From Candidatus Omnitrophota bacterium (GTDB lineage: Bacteria > Ratteibacteria > UBA8468 > B48-G9 > JAFGKM01), in contig JAKJFI010000009.1 of the NCBI GenBank assembly GCA_022704985.1, forward strand, positions 1 to 13,768: DNA of 13,768 nucleotides. Reading direction: 5' to 3'. Within the stretch, counting starts at the first letter, position 1; each line of letters opens with the position of its first letter. A program made the translations under genes and the position numbers. Below, piece after piece: positions 1 to 7,111 of this stretch. The notes under the pieces were generated by a model. The model had not been told where the DNA came from. It did no database searches and saw only the letters and a list, made by a program, of their open reading frames with translations.

Positions 1-2
1 CG

Positions 3-806
3 CTTTCCGTTCTTGGGGGCGACAGGCACAGGTATGGTCACTTTGGCTATGAAAACGGCGGCAGGACTGTCGGGCTGACGATATCGTCGAGGGGATTAAG
101 GAATAATATCGTCCGGTTGACTGACGTAAAAAGATTTGCCGGAGATAAAAAGACCCTTGCCATGATTATGAAATCTTACGGCGCGTTCAGGTACGGAAAG
201 ACAAGGACAGAAAGAGAATTCAGGGAGATATATGCCAAGCCGGGGATAATGGTATATTATGCCGCGAGCGGCAAGGAGTTTGCTTCCGTGACGCTCCCTG
301 CAACCGAGTTCAGAGGCGGCAACAAGAATGTCCTTGAATTTACAGGCAAAGAAGGGTTGGTGCTCGGAATCCTGCAGTATCTTGGAGAAAGGTTCGGTAT
401 CCCGGGGTTTTCTTTGAGCTTCCCGGATTTCAGCGAGGTTCCTGCCGGCATGATGTCTGCGGCTTCCGGGTGGTCTGTTTCGTCCGGGCTGATGATAAAA
501 ATAATAAACCTCAAAGAGACCTTAAGGGCATTTTCAGGGCAGACAGGTTTTCTCTTCCCTGACGGCGGGGAGATAACATTGTCTGTCATAGGCGGCGAAT
601 CAGCGGTGATGAGCAAGAAAAACGGGAAATTAAAGATAGAAAACGGAAGAGGCGCCAACGAGCTTGCGCTTTCTGAAACGGATATGGTGCGGCTTCTGTT
701 CGGCTTGTCGTTCTGGGCGCCTGAAGAAACAAAGGCAAACATTGTGAAGGTGTTGAGGCAGTTTCTGCCATTTAATCTCTTTTTAGGCGGCTTGGACCAT
801 ATCTGA
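3..806 (+). CDS. GNAT/SCP2 (Eis-like) acetyltransferase, 5'-truncated by window edge
   Basis: The frame is open from the first bases of the window, so the gene starts upstream; a TTG at 117 is not needed as a start. About 267 residues are visible. The first visible residues, LSVLGGDRHRYGHFGYENGG, match the end of a GNAT acetyl-CoA-binding domain in the Eis-like group (LxGxRxRYxxFGFE). A middle GNAT-like region follows. The typical turn into the C-terminal SCP2-type domain is seen at MIKIINLKETLRAF, followed by a β-rich stretch and the LSETDMVRLLFG element common in these C-termini. Family knowledge: such proteins transfer acetyl groups from acetyl-CoA to amines; the substrate here is unknown. 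The gene converges on the Gfo/Idh gene that ends at 905. I see no clear terminator in the 98 bp between them. The family call is fairly secure, the substrate is not. Confidence 0.75.
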   Translation, partial: LSVLGGDRHRYGHFGYENGGRTVGLTISSRGLRNNIVRLTDVKRFAGDKKTLAMIMKSYGAFRYGKTRTEREFREIYAKPGIMVYYAASGKEFASVTLPATEFRGGNKNVLEFTGKEGLVLGILQYLGERFGIPGFSLSFPDFSEVPAGMMSAASGWSVSSGLMIKIINLKETLRAFSGQTGFLFPDGGEITLSVIGGESAVMSKKNGKLKIENGRGANELALSETDMVRLLFGLSFWAPEETKANIVKVLRQFLPFNLFLGGLDHI

Positions 807-904
807 TGTTTTCATTATGTCAGTGGTGTGATTGTCAAGATGGTATATGACGTCCAGAGAAAGGATTATGGCGGCAGATACCCCCTTGCTCAATCATAAA
901 AGTG

Positions 905-1864
905 TCAAATGATGCTGTGGTAGATGTTGTCCACGAACTCCATAGTTTTCAATGCGTCGGCAAAATTTGTCTGAGGCTGTTTTTTCGTCTTGATACACTC
1001 TATGAAGTGTTTGTTTTCATCGTAGAACCCGGCAAGCCTGAAAAATTCTTTACTGCCCGCCAATTCCTCGGCTTTCATCACTTCTCCCTGCTCCTTGTTA
1101 TCCTTGTATATCACAGCCGTATCTTCGGGGTTGACGAACGCGCATATTCCCTTGCCGTGCATTTCAATGTTGTAGATGCGTTTGCCGGTTACCCAGTTGG
1201 CGGCTAAAAATCCGGTGGCGCCGTTTTCAAATTCAACCATTGCATGGAAACAGTTATCGTATTCCGCGAAAAGATTCTTCACCGAACTGACTATCTTCGC
1301 AGGTTCTCCGGCGATATATCTGAGAATGTCAACCGAATGTATCGCGTCGCAGGTTAATATGTCGATTGCCCCGTTGTAATACGGCGGCTGGTTGATGTGA
1401 TGCTTGAAGAAGTTTGCCTGGCAGTGTATCACCTGGCCGCGCTCCTCTATCTTCTTTTTTGCTTCCACTATCGCCGGAGCAAATCTTCTCTGGAATCCGA
1501 CCATCGTCAGGCAACCCTTTTTTGCCGCTGTGTTTGCCAGCTGTCTGGTCTGTTCCCGCGTTACTCCAGGGGGCTTCTCTATGAATACGTGCAGGCCCTG
1601 GCTCAAGCAGTGAAACGTTATGTCATACAGGTGATAGGGAGGCATGATAACATAAACCCCGTCCGGAGAAGTCTTTTCGAGCATTTCTCGGTAATCCGTA
1701 AAAGTCCGTTCTACTCCGTACTTCTTCGCAGTTTCTTCCATTCTGCTCGTAGACAGGTCCGATATCCCGACTATCTCGACATCTTTGATGGAATGGAGCG
1801 ACGGATAATGAACGTTGTTTGCCATGCCGCCTGCGCCTACAACCGCAATCTTTACCTTTTGCAT
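905..1864 (-). CDS. Gfo/Idh/MocA-family NAD(P)-dependent oxidoreductase
   Basis: 319 residues. The N-terminal Rossmann fold carries the dinucleotide loop VGAGGMA (residues 9-15). The hallmark EKP motif lies at about 96-98 (FIEKPPG). The C-terminal substrate domain has a D-x2-H pair in CDAIHSVDI (D173, H176), the usual position of the catalytic His. Known for the family: reversible oxidation of a sugar or cyclitol hydroxyl with a nicotinamide cofactor. The substrate cannot be read from the sequence. The ATG at 1862-1864 is preceded by a near-perfect Shine-Dalgarno GAGGAGGT. The guanylate kinase stop codon runs directly into that motif (TGAGGAGGT), leaving 12 bp between the genes, so it is almost certainly co-transcribed and possibly translationally coupled with gmk. 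It is clearly diverged from the paired Gfo/Idh genes at 8771-11093: it is shorter and lacks their WRATW and NQAPH motifs. Confidence 0.9.
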   Translation of the reverse strand: MQKVKIAVVGAGGMANNVHYPSLHSIKDVEIVGISDLSTSRMEETAKKYGVERTFTDYREMLEKTSPDGVYVIMPPYHLYDITFHCLSQGLHVFIEKPPGVTREQTRQLANTAAKKGCLTMVGFQRRFAPAIVEAKKKIEERGQVIHCQANFFKHHINQPPYYNGAIDILTCDAIHSVDILRYIAGEPAKIVSSVKNLFAEYDNCFHAMVEFENGATGFLAANWVTGKRIYNIEMHGKGICAFVNPEDTAVIYKDNKEQGEVMKAEELAGSKEFFRLAGFYDENKHFIECIKTKKQPQTNFADALKTMEFVDNIYHSII

Positions 1865-1876
1865 TTTGCGACCTCC

Positions 1877-2452
1877 TCAGTATTTACTGCCTTTGACTAT
1901 AATGTTTCGTATTCTTCTGACCGTGTTTTCAAGATTTTTATTTATCAGCCTGAAATGATATTTGTTCATCAGAATCAGCCTTTCTTCTCTTGCCGCCGCC
2001 AAGCGTTTTTCTATCTCCTGCTCATTCAGTCCGTTGCGGTATCTTATCCTGCGTTCCTGTTCTTTGAGCGAAGGCGGAAGTATCCCTATGAGAACCGCTT
2101 CCGGAAATTCTTTCGCGATACTTCTTGCGCCCTGCGTGTCGATGGTTAGCAAAACCTTCCTGTTTTTCCCGAGCTTCGCAAGTATCGCCTTCTTCGGTGT
2201 GCCGTAATAGTTGCTGTAAACCTCCGCCCACTCCGCGAACGCGCCTTCCTCTATCATATTCCTGAACCGTTTTTCCGTCACAAAGTGGTAGTTGATTCCG
2301 TCCTTTTCTTCGGGGCGGGGTTTTCTTGTCGTATAGGAGACGACGAGCTCAAGGTCGGGGATATCCTTCTTTAATCTTACGGCTATGGTAGTCTTTCCCG
2401 TGCCAGAAGGAGCTGAAACGACAAAAAGCTTTCCAGATTTTTCTGAAGGCAT
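1877..2452 (-). CDS. gmk: Guanylate kinase
   Basis: 191 residues. It phosphorylates GMP to GDP with ATP, an essential cytoplasmic step of purine nucleotide synthesis. The P-loop APSGTGKT is near the N-terminus (about 14-21). The guanylate-kinase signature is complete in SYTTRKPRPEEKDGINYHFV (T-[ST]-R-x2-R-x2-E-x2-G-x2-Y-x-F). The IDTQGA segment corresponds to the usual DVQGA, and the LID-region arginines are in RRIRYRNG, where most homologues have RGRG. A TTG at 2461 would add three residues; I prefer the ATG at 2450-2452, which has GGGA about 9 bp upstream and fits family length. It lies 24 bp downstream of the TPR gene and 12 bp upstream of the oxidoreductase. The usual neighbour rpoZ is absent here. 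Confidence 0.95.
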   Translation of the reverse strand: MPSEKSGKLFVVSAPSGTGKTTIAVRLKKDIPDLELVVSYTTRKPRPEEKDGINYHFVTEKRFRNMIEEGAFAEWAEVYSNYYGTPKKAILAKLGKNRKVLLTIDTQGARSIAKEFPEAVLIGILPPSLKEQERRIRYRNGLNEQEIEKRLAAAREERLILMNKYHFRLINKNLENTVRRIRNIIVKGSKY

Positions 2453-2476
2453 TGTATTCAATCCCGGTATGAATGT

Positions 2477-3457
2477 TTATTCCGGATCCAGACCCAGCTG
2501 TCTTCTCCTCTTGGGGGTGAACGCTCCGTCCTTCTTTATTGCGCGTACCGCCCTTTTGGCGATGCTGTGGAAGCCGGTATTAAGTTGTTTTTCCCATTGT
2601 GCGAGCGCCTTGTCAACTTCGCCGTTCAACTCGAATGAGTGTGCAAGCACGCTGTCTACATAATCGGGATGTGGAAATTTTACAGCTCTCTCCAGATAGC
2701 GGGCCGCGTTCGCATAATCCATCCCTTTGTGATAGTACGTCCATCCCAGTTCGAAATAAAGGTCGTATTTTTCGCGGTTATATGTAAGCCCTCTCTTGAG
2801 AAAATCAATTCCCTTACGGTACCAGAAGAGCTGTTCGCGCGGGACCGATGCCAGTGATTGAACGGTTTCCACGACAGTTTGTATGCTGTTGTTTTTGTGC
2901 AGTTCCGCCAGCGCCGCGTCGTAACCGTCAAGTTTAGCAAGTATTGAGGGGATATTGTCTTCAGGCATGCCTTCTGAGTTGTAACCCTGAAGGTTTTCTT
3001 TCAATGCCGCGATATCCTTGGAGATTTTTTTCAGGGGTTGCGCTTTCTTCTGCTCCTGTTCCGGCAGGGCATTGAATTGTTCTTCAAACGTTTTCTCTGT
3101 ATTGGCAGAGGTGCCGCCAACATTGGCAAATATGTTATAGGCCATGTGCCAGCCGCCTATTGCCCAGACGGTTATGTACTGGGGCTGAAGCCATGATACC
3201 GAATCCAGCAAGGGAAGCATCTTATAATGCTGTCCTTTGTGCCAGAAATCCTCGACATTCAGCCATAGCAGGTCCGCGGCAATCCCCCTGAATCCACCCA
3301 GAACAAGACTGCCGGCAACCTGTCCCGGCATCAGCAGCATGCGTCCTTCAAGGTCTTCCACCTTCCGCATGTAATCAATGTTTACCTGAAGAAGTCCGAG
3401 GGGGATGTAAAGGAAGAGAGCGATAAGAAGAATTATCCTGTTTTTTTTCCTGTTCAT
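2477..3457 (-). CDS. Membrane-anchored TPR-type protein linked to the ABC exporter
   Basis: 326 residues, function unknown. A basic N-terminus (MNRKKNR) is followed by one hydrophobic segment (about 8-25), giving a signal anchor with the rest presumably outside the cytoplasm. Residues about 50-110 hold a well-structured block, GGFRGIAADLLWLNVEDF then HKGQHYKMLPLLDSVSWLQP, with a TPR-like helix-pair pattern. A charged, Gln/Lys/Glu-rich insert lies at about 120-200. A second TPR-like pair lies at about 210-290 (YFELGWTYYHKGMDYANAARYLERAV). The true start is the ATG at 3455-3457, not an upstream in-frame ATG at 3550: it overlaps the permease stop as ATGA and has GAGGG 5-6 bp before it. The overlap implies coupling to the permease, so the product is probably an accessory of that exporter. 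I recall similar TPR proteins beside ABC-2 transporters in other bacteria; the role is inference. Confidence 0.8.
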   Translation of the reverse strand: MNRKKNRIILLIALFLYIPLGLLQVNIDYMRKVEDLEGRMLLMPGQVAGSLVLGGFRGIAADLLWLNVEDFWHKGQHYKMLPLLDSVSWLQPQYITVWAIGGWHMAYNIFANVGGTSANTEKTFEEQFNALPEQEQKKAQPLKKISKDIAALKENLQGYNSEGMPEDNIPSILAKLDGYDAALAELHKNNSIQTVVETVQSLASVPREQLFWYRKGIDFLKRGLTYNREKYDLYFELGWTYYHKGMDYANAARYLERAVKFPHPDYVDSVLAHSFELNGEVDKALAQWEKQLNTGFHSIAKRAVRAIKKDGAFTPKRRRQLGLDPE

Positions 3458-4218
3458 ACTTCCCTCTTGTTGAAGAAATATATGCCTATCAGAATAGCGA
3501 TGGTTATGTAGATAATGCCGTAAAGGGTAGTCTGCCCGATATATTTCCATGAAACGTTAACCCCGACGACCACCTTGTCCTTAATGTTGAAATTCTCATA
3601 GTTGGGGATTATCATATAGAGTATCTCGCCGAGTCCCTTAAGTATTACGTTTTCGGTTCTCTCAATCAGGGTCTTGCCGTAGGTGATGAGATGCCCGATG
3701 ATATATAAAAAGAAGGAAAATATCAGATTGAAAGCATCTGTGGCGAAGGTCGCCACGGCAAGGGTGATTGAGCCCATGAGCACCAGCGAGACATAAATAA
3801 GAAAAATGGTTTTAAACGTCTGAATGTCGGGCGGACTTTTCTTTATCATAAGGAGTCCTACGAAGAAAATGCTCATCAGTAAGACATTGAGCAGTATTAT
3901 CAGAGACTGTCCTATCAGTTTCCCTATGACAAAGTTATTCCGGGTGATGGGCTTAGCAAGAAGCGTATATATTGTGCGCTTCTCTATTTCGCTGGAAACG
4001 GTGGCGAGCGCGGTGAAAATTGCAATCAACGCGCCGAAGAATTCTATCGTTGAGAAACTGACGTCCTTTATCATCTTCAGCTCATCTTCCGCCGCGAGAA
4101 AAGAGAAGAATCTTGAAGCTCCTATAACGACGAGAGCCACCACCAGCAGGATATAAAACGTCTTTTTTCTCAAGGATTCGTTGAACGTATTCATTGCGAT
4201 AATCCATGCTTTCTTCAT
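3454..4218 (-). CDS. ABC-2 type transporter permease
   Basis: 254 residues with about six hydrophobic segments, read at roughly 22-45, 62-80, 108-130, 142-160, 166-185 and 228-248. The N-terminus KKAWIIAMNTFNESLRKKTF, ahead of the first membrane segment, is the usual amphipathic elbow of ABC-2 permeases. A cytoplasmic stretch with SSEIEKRTIYTLLAKPITR carries the family's conserved EKRT-LLAKPI motif, where the ATPase docks. The ATG at 4216-4218 has AAGGGGG 7-8 bp upstream. The gene starts 13 bp after the ATPase stop and overlaps the TPR gene start by ATGA. Together with the ATPase it should form an exporter; the cargo is unknown (lipid, polysaccharide or drug are the common choices in this family). 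Confidence 0.9.
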   Translation of the reverse strand: MKKAWIIAMNTFNESLRKKTFYILLVVALVVIGASRFFSFLAAEDELKMIKDVSFSTIEFFGALIAIFTALATVSSEIEKRTIYTLLAKPITRNNFVIGKLIGQSLIILLNVLLMSIFFVGLLMIKKSPPDIQTFKTIFLIYVSLVLMGSITLAVATFATDAFNLIFSFFLYIIGHLITYGKTLIERTENVILKGLGEILYMIIPNYENFNIKDKVVVGVNVSWKYIGQTTLYGIIYITIAILIGIYFFNKREV

Positions 4219-4231
4219 TTTTATTTCCCCC

Positions 4232-5005
4232 TTATTCCACGCCTTTGTCTATACCGCCGCCGGTCTCATTGTCAAATTTTTCTATCGCTTTGACAAACAG
4301 GTCTTCCAGGTTTTCCGCCCGGTATTCGCTCAGCAGGTTGCCGAGCGTGCCAGTCGTCAGCAGGTTGCCCTTGTGGAAGATGACTATTCTGGTGCAGACT
4401 CTTTCGACTTCTGACAGAAAATGGCTTGATAGAAGAATGGTTTTTCCGGCCGCTTTCAGTTTGAGCAGAAGATCCCTCGTTTCCTTGCATCCGATGGGGT
4501 CAAGACCTGTGGTGGGCTCGTCAAGTATCAGAATCTTCGGGTCGTTGATGAGCGCCGCCGCCAGGCCGATTCTTTCAAGCATCCCCTTGGAGTAGTGTCT
4601 GAGCGACAGGTTCCTGGCATCCTGGAGGTTGACAAGCTCAAGAAGTTCATCGGTGCGTTTGGAGATGAGAGGAGCCTGCATGTCAAAAAGCTTCCCGTAA
4701 AATTTAAGGATTTCAGGACCGGTCAGGTAATCGTAATAATAGGGATTTTCAGGCAGGAAACCTATGTTCTTTTTTATGTCCACGGAATACTGATTTTTCC
4801 CCATGATAGTAATGCTTCCGTCCGTTGGAAAGACAATGCCCAGCAAAAGCTTCAGGCAGGTCGTTTTTCCCGAACCGTTGGGACCGAGTATCCCGAAAAT
4901 CTCCCCTTCCTCGACGCTCATGCTTACTTTGTTGAGCGCCGCTACGGTCTTGTTTTTTCCGAGCGTATAGATTTTTGTGAGGTTCTTTGTTTCAAGAATT
5001 GCCAT
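4232..5005 (-). CDS. ABC transporter ATP-binding protein (ABC-2 export type)
   Basis: 257 residues with a full set of ATPase motifs: Walker A GPNGSGKT (41-48), a P-E version of the Q-loop (GFLPENPYYYDYLT), a signature loop that reads YSKGM (138-142) instead of LSGG, Walker B ILILDEP (158-164), D-loop GLD, and switch His in SSH (about 195). The KGM signature and FLPE loop are typical of exporters with an ABC-2 permease, not importers. The ATG at 5003-5005 has AGGGGG four bases upstream. It is the first gene of the tightly packed ABC-TPR-gmk-oxidoreductase run. A candidate promoter overlaps the end of the upstream polyprenyl synthase gene. Confidence 0.93.
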   Translation of the reverse strand: MAILETKNLTKIYTLGKNKTVAALNKVSMSVEEGEIFGILGPNGSGKTTCLKLLLGIVFPTDGSITIMGKNQYSVDIKKNIGFLPENPYYYDYLTGPEILKFYGKLFDMQAPLISKRTDELLELVNLQDARNLSLRHYSKGMLERIGLAAALINDPKILILDEPTTGLDPIGCKETRDLLLKLKAAGKTILLSSHFLSEVERVCTRIVIFHKGNLLTTGTLGNLLSEYRAENLEDLFVKAIEKFDNETGGGIDKGVE

Positions 5006-5068
5006 AATGCCCCCTTTTTATAGCCGGCAAACCGGAAGTTGATTACCAGACAAAAATTAATACCTTTA

Positions 5069-5098
5069 ACTCTACCATAAAACCGTCAATTCTGTCAA
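5069..5098 (-). promoter_or_regulatory. Candidate σ70-type promoter for the ABC-TPR-gmk operon
   Basis: On the minus strand a perfect -35 TTGACA (5093-5098) is followed after 18 bp by TAGAGT (5069-5074), a 4/6 match to TATAAT. The -35 overlaps the stop codon of the polyprenyl synthase gene. Transcription would start near 5062, leaving a leader of about 57 bases. A tiny CCGG-TTTG-CCGG hairpin lies in that leader. The weak -10 makes this tentative. Confidence 0.4.
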
Positions 5099-5877
5099 TC
5101 TCCATAGAGTTTATCGGCTATCTGTGCAAGAAGCGCTCCTCTCTCGCCGAAATAAGCGATATTTCTTCGCATCCTTTTCAGTGTGGCGTTGAGCCTGCGC
5201 CGCATGTCCGCAATATCGCCTTCGTTGTCTTCCATATCGTCTCTTATCTGGAATGCCAGGCCGAAATCCTCGGCTATGTTCGCAATGCGCCTGCGTTCGT
5301 TGTCGTCCGCTTTTTTGAAGAAGAGCGGGACGGCAAAACACAACTCAAACAACCTGCCTGTCTTCTTCGCGTCAAGGTTTCTTTTCATCCTGCGGGACAG
5401 AGGTTTGTCTTTGAAAAGTATGTCAAGCGCCTGTCCCCCCGCCATGCCTTCAGAACCGATTGCGGCGGCGGCGGCCTTAACCAGGTCGGAAATTCCTCCT
5501 TCTGCAATCGCCTCGAATCCAAGCGCCAGCAGGGCGTCTCCCGCGAGTATTGCGAGAGGTTCTCCGAATTTCCTGTGGCAGGTCGGCCGTCCTCTGCGGA
5601 AATCGTCGTTGTCCATGGCTGGCAGGTCGTCATGTATGAGGGAAAAATTATGAATCAGTTCAATCCCGCACGCCGCCTGCAAAAGCTTCTCTTCATTCAC
5701 CCCGAAAATCCTGCCTGAGACGAGTACGATAATGGGTCTCAGCCGCTTGCCGCCTGAAAAGACGCTGTATCTCATGGCGCCGTGGAGTTTCTTTGGTTCC
5801 CTTCCTGCAGGGGGCAATATGCTGTCCAGCCGGTTTTCTATCAGTGTCCTGTATTTTTTTAGAACTTTTTCTTGCAT
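5095..5877 (-). CDS. ispA: Polyprenyl (farnesyl/geranyl) diphosphate synthase, short form
   Basis: 260 residues. It condenses isopentenyl diphosphate with allylic diphosphates in the cytoplasm, feeding undecaprenyl phosphate and quinone synthesis. Visible motifs: SGGKRLRP (41-48, IPP binding); first Asp-rich motif DDLPAMD (83-89) with the two-residue insertion typical of bacterial FPP synthases; GMAGGQ; KKTGRLF (171-177); and second Asp-rich motif FQIRDDMED (209-217). After it the usual GK..D..KxTYPxL segment is missing: the protein passes from DDMEDNEGD almost directly to the last helices, so it is some 25-30 residues shorter than usual. I chose the ATG at 5875-5877, with GAGAGGT six bases upstream and a family-like N-terminus. 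An in-frame ATG at 5892 is possible. The allylic product (C10, C15 or C20) is uncertain. Confidence 0.88.
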   Translation of the reverse strand: MQEKVLKKYRTLIENRLDSILPPAGREPKKLHGAMRYSVFSGGKRLRPIIVLVSGRIFGVNEEKLLQAACGIELIHNFSLIHDDLPAMDNDDFRRGRPTCHRKFGEPLAILAGDALLALGFEAIAEGGISDLVKAAAAAIGSEGMAGGQALDILFKDKPLSRRMKRNLDAKKTGRLFELCFAVPLFFKKADDNERRRIANIAEDFGLAFQIRDDMEDNEGDIADMRRRLNATLKRMRRNIAYFGERGALLAQIADKLYGD

Positions 5878-5901
5878 GTGCAGACCTCTCATATCCCTAT
5901 G

Positions 5902-5942
5902 CCCCTGATACCTCTCCGCGCTGGGAGAGGATAGGCGAGGGG
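5902..5942. repeat. Imperfect palindrome (CCTCTCC/GGAGAGG hairpin) between alr and ispA
   Basis: A perfect 7-bp stem CCTCTCC (5911-5917) and GGAGAGG (5924-5930) with a 6-base loop is enclosed by an outer CCCCT (5902-5906) / AGGGG (5938-5942) pair. It fills most of the gap between the alanine racemase stop and the synthase start. The CTCTCC...GGGAGAGG...GAGGGG pattern resembles palindromic intergenic repeats I know from many bacterial genomes. It could also act in the mRNA as a processing or stability element. It is not followed by a T-run, so it is unlikely to be an intrinsic terminator. Confidence 0.55.
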
Positions 5943-5946
5943 GTAA

Positions 5947-7038
5947 TCATATATATATTTTCTCCATTCGCGGACTTCCGAATCCGCACAGTATCTCCTG
6001 GGGAACGGTTCTGCATATCTTCGCCATCCGCTCTATCTCGAAATTATCCCCGGTTACCTGAAATATGTCCCCTGCATTTACTTTTCTTCCGGTGACGTCG
6101 ATGAGGGTCTGGTCCATGCAGATATTCCCCACTATTCTGACTTTTTTCCCTTTATGAATGAGATGAAAATTGTTTGACAGGAGTCTGCTTAACCCGTCCG
6201 CATATCCTATGCCGGCCGTGGCGATGGATGCGGTTCTTCCGGTTGTATATGTAAGCCCGTAACTCAGTGAGGTGCCTTTCGGAACCGTTTTCACATAAAG
6301 CGCCCTGCAAAAATTTTTAACTGCACATTTAAGGGGCAACTTTTTATAAAGGCTGATTTCAGGATACACTCCGAAAAAGAGCAGTCCTATCCTTATCATG
6401 TCTGATTTTTTACATGCTTCGGGGAGGTTCAGGATTGCGGGGGAATTTGCTATGTGCCTGACAGGGACGCAATAACCGGCGATTGCGTCAAGAACAGAAT
6501 TGAATTTATCCAGCTGTTTTTTTGCATAAGTCCTGTCTTTCCAGTCGGCGGTGGCGAAGTGCGTGAAAACGCCCTCAATTGTGATTCCCCTGTCTTTAAG
6601 CGCCTCCCGTATGAAAACAGGCGCCTTAGCGTGATTTACTCCTATCCTGCCCAGACCGGTATCTACCTTTATATGAACAATCGCTTTTTTCTCTCTCTTC
6701 CGGGCGGCGTTACCGATGGTTTTAAGCATGGATTCATCAAAAAGAGTGATTCGCACGTCGTTCATGATAAGCTCTTCAACGTCGCCCGGCAAAACAGGAC
6801 CCATGACCAGCACGGGCTTTCTTATACCGGAGTTCCGCAGGGCAATCGCTTCCGATGTTGTAGCCACGCCGAAAGAGTCAACGGCGCTTTCAATGCTTGC
6901 TGATATTCTGTGCATGCCCATCCCGTAGCAGTCGCCTTTCACGCATGCCATGAATTTCTTGCCCGTAAAGTTTTTTATGCTGTTTATGTTTGCTCTTATG
7001 ACCCCGAGGTCAACCTCTATCCAAGCTCTCTTTTCCAT
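5947..7038 (-). CDS. alr: Alanine racemase (PLP-dependent)
   Basis: 363 residues, the normal length. It interconverts L- and D-alanine in the cytoplasm, supplying D-Ala for peptidoglycan. The PLP lysine is K34 in ACVKGDCYGMG (usual AVVKADAYGHG, so the loop is somewhat divergent). Other marks: carbamylated-Lys-region arginine R131 in DTGLGRIG; HFATAD (H160); IRIGLLFFGVYP (PLP-contacting arginine); LSYGLTYT; catalytic Tyr in GIGYADGLSR (Y269); and the substrate-contacting NICMDQ loop. The ATG at 7036-7038 has GGAG four to five bases upstream. Its neighbours, a lipid-carrier sugar transferase upstream and an isoprenoid synthase downstream, fit a cell-wall supply role. A gap of 73 bp to the upstream gene holds an imperfect hairpin. 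Confidence 0.95.
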   Translation of the reverse strand: MEKRAWIEVDLGVIRANINSIKNFTGKKFMACVKGDCYGMGMHRISASIESAVDSFGVATTSEAIALRNSGIRKPVLVMGPVLPGDVEELIMNDVRITLFDESMLKTIGNAARKREKKAIVHIKVDTGLGRIGVNHAKAPVFIREALKDRGITIEGVFTHFATADWKDRTYAKKQLDKFNSVLDAIAGYCVPVRHIANSPAILNLPEACKKSDMIRIGLLFFGVYPEISLYKKLPLKCAVKNFCRALYVKTVPKGTSLSYGLTYTTGRTASIATAGIGYADGLSRLLSNNFHLIHKGKKVRIVGNICMDQTLIDVTGRKVNAGDIFQVTGDNFEIERMAKICRTVPQEILCGFGSPRMEKIYI

Positions 7039-7059
7039 TTACTCCGAACTCCCTTGCCC

Positions 7060-7098
7060 CGAACACTTCTCTGATATGCCCACGAAGTGAGGGGTTCG
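7060..7098. repeat. Imperfect inverted repeat between the sugar-phosphate transferase gene and alr
   Basis: CACTTC (7064-7069) pairs with GAAGTG (7084-7089), and CGAA (7060-7063) pairs with TTCG (7095-7098), the latter set off by a five-base bulge. On the minus-strand mRNA this forms a 10-bp bulged hairpin 21 bases before the alanine racemase start codon. No T-run follows. It could be an mRNA processing or translation-control hairpin, or a decayed intergenic repeat. Confidence 0.35.
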
Positions 7099-7111
7099 CG
7101 ATGCATCTTTT

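Noticed and set aside
807..904. Bidirectional terminator between the converging acetyltransferase and oxidoreductase genes
   Set aside because: No stem longer than about four base pairs with a T-run was found on either strand; a 21-codon frame (ATG near 849) also lacks support.
1397..2149. 250-codon open frame on the plus strand
   Set aside because: Antisense to the oxidoreductase and guanylate kinase genes, both of which have full family motifs; its translation is low-complexity Phe/Tyr/Arg-rich with no recognisable domain.
3458..3550. Upstream start for the TPR protein
   Set aside because: It would overlap the permease coding end by almost 100 bp; the ATG at 3457 has a good ribosome site and gives a clean signal anchor at the N-terminus.
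5024..5037. CCGG-CAAA-CCGG mini-hairpin before the ABC ATPase gene
   Set aside because: A four-base stem is expected by chance and has no T-run; mentioned only within the promoter entry.
6454..6903. 149-codon plus-strand frame inside alr
   Set aside because: Antisense to alanine racemase, which has all active-site motifs.
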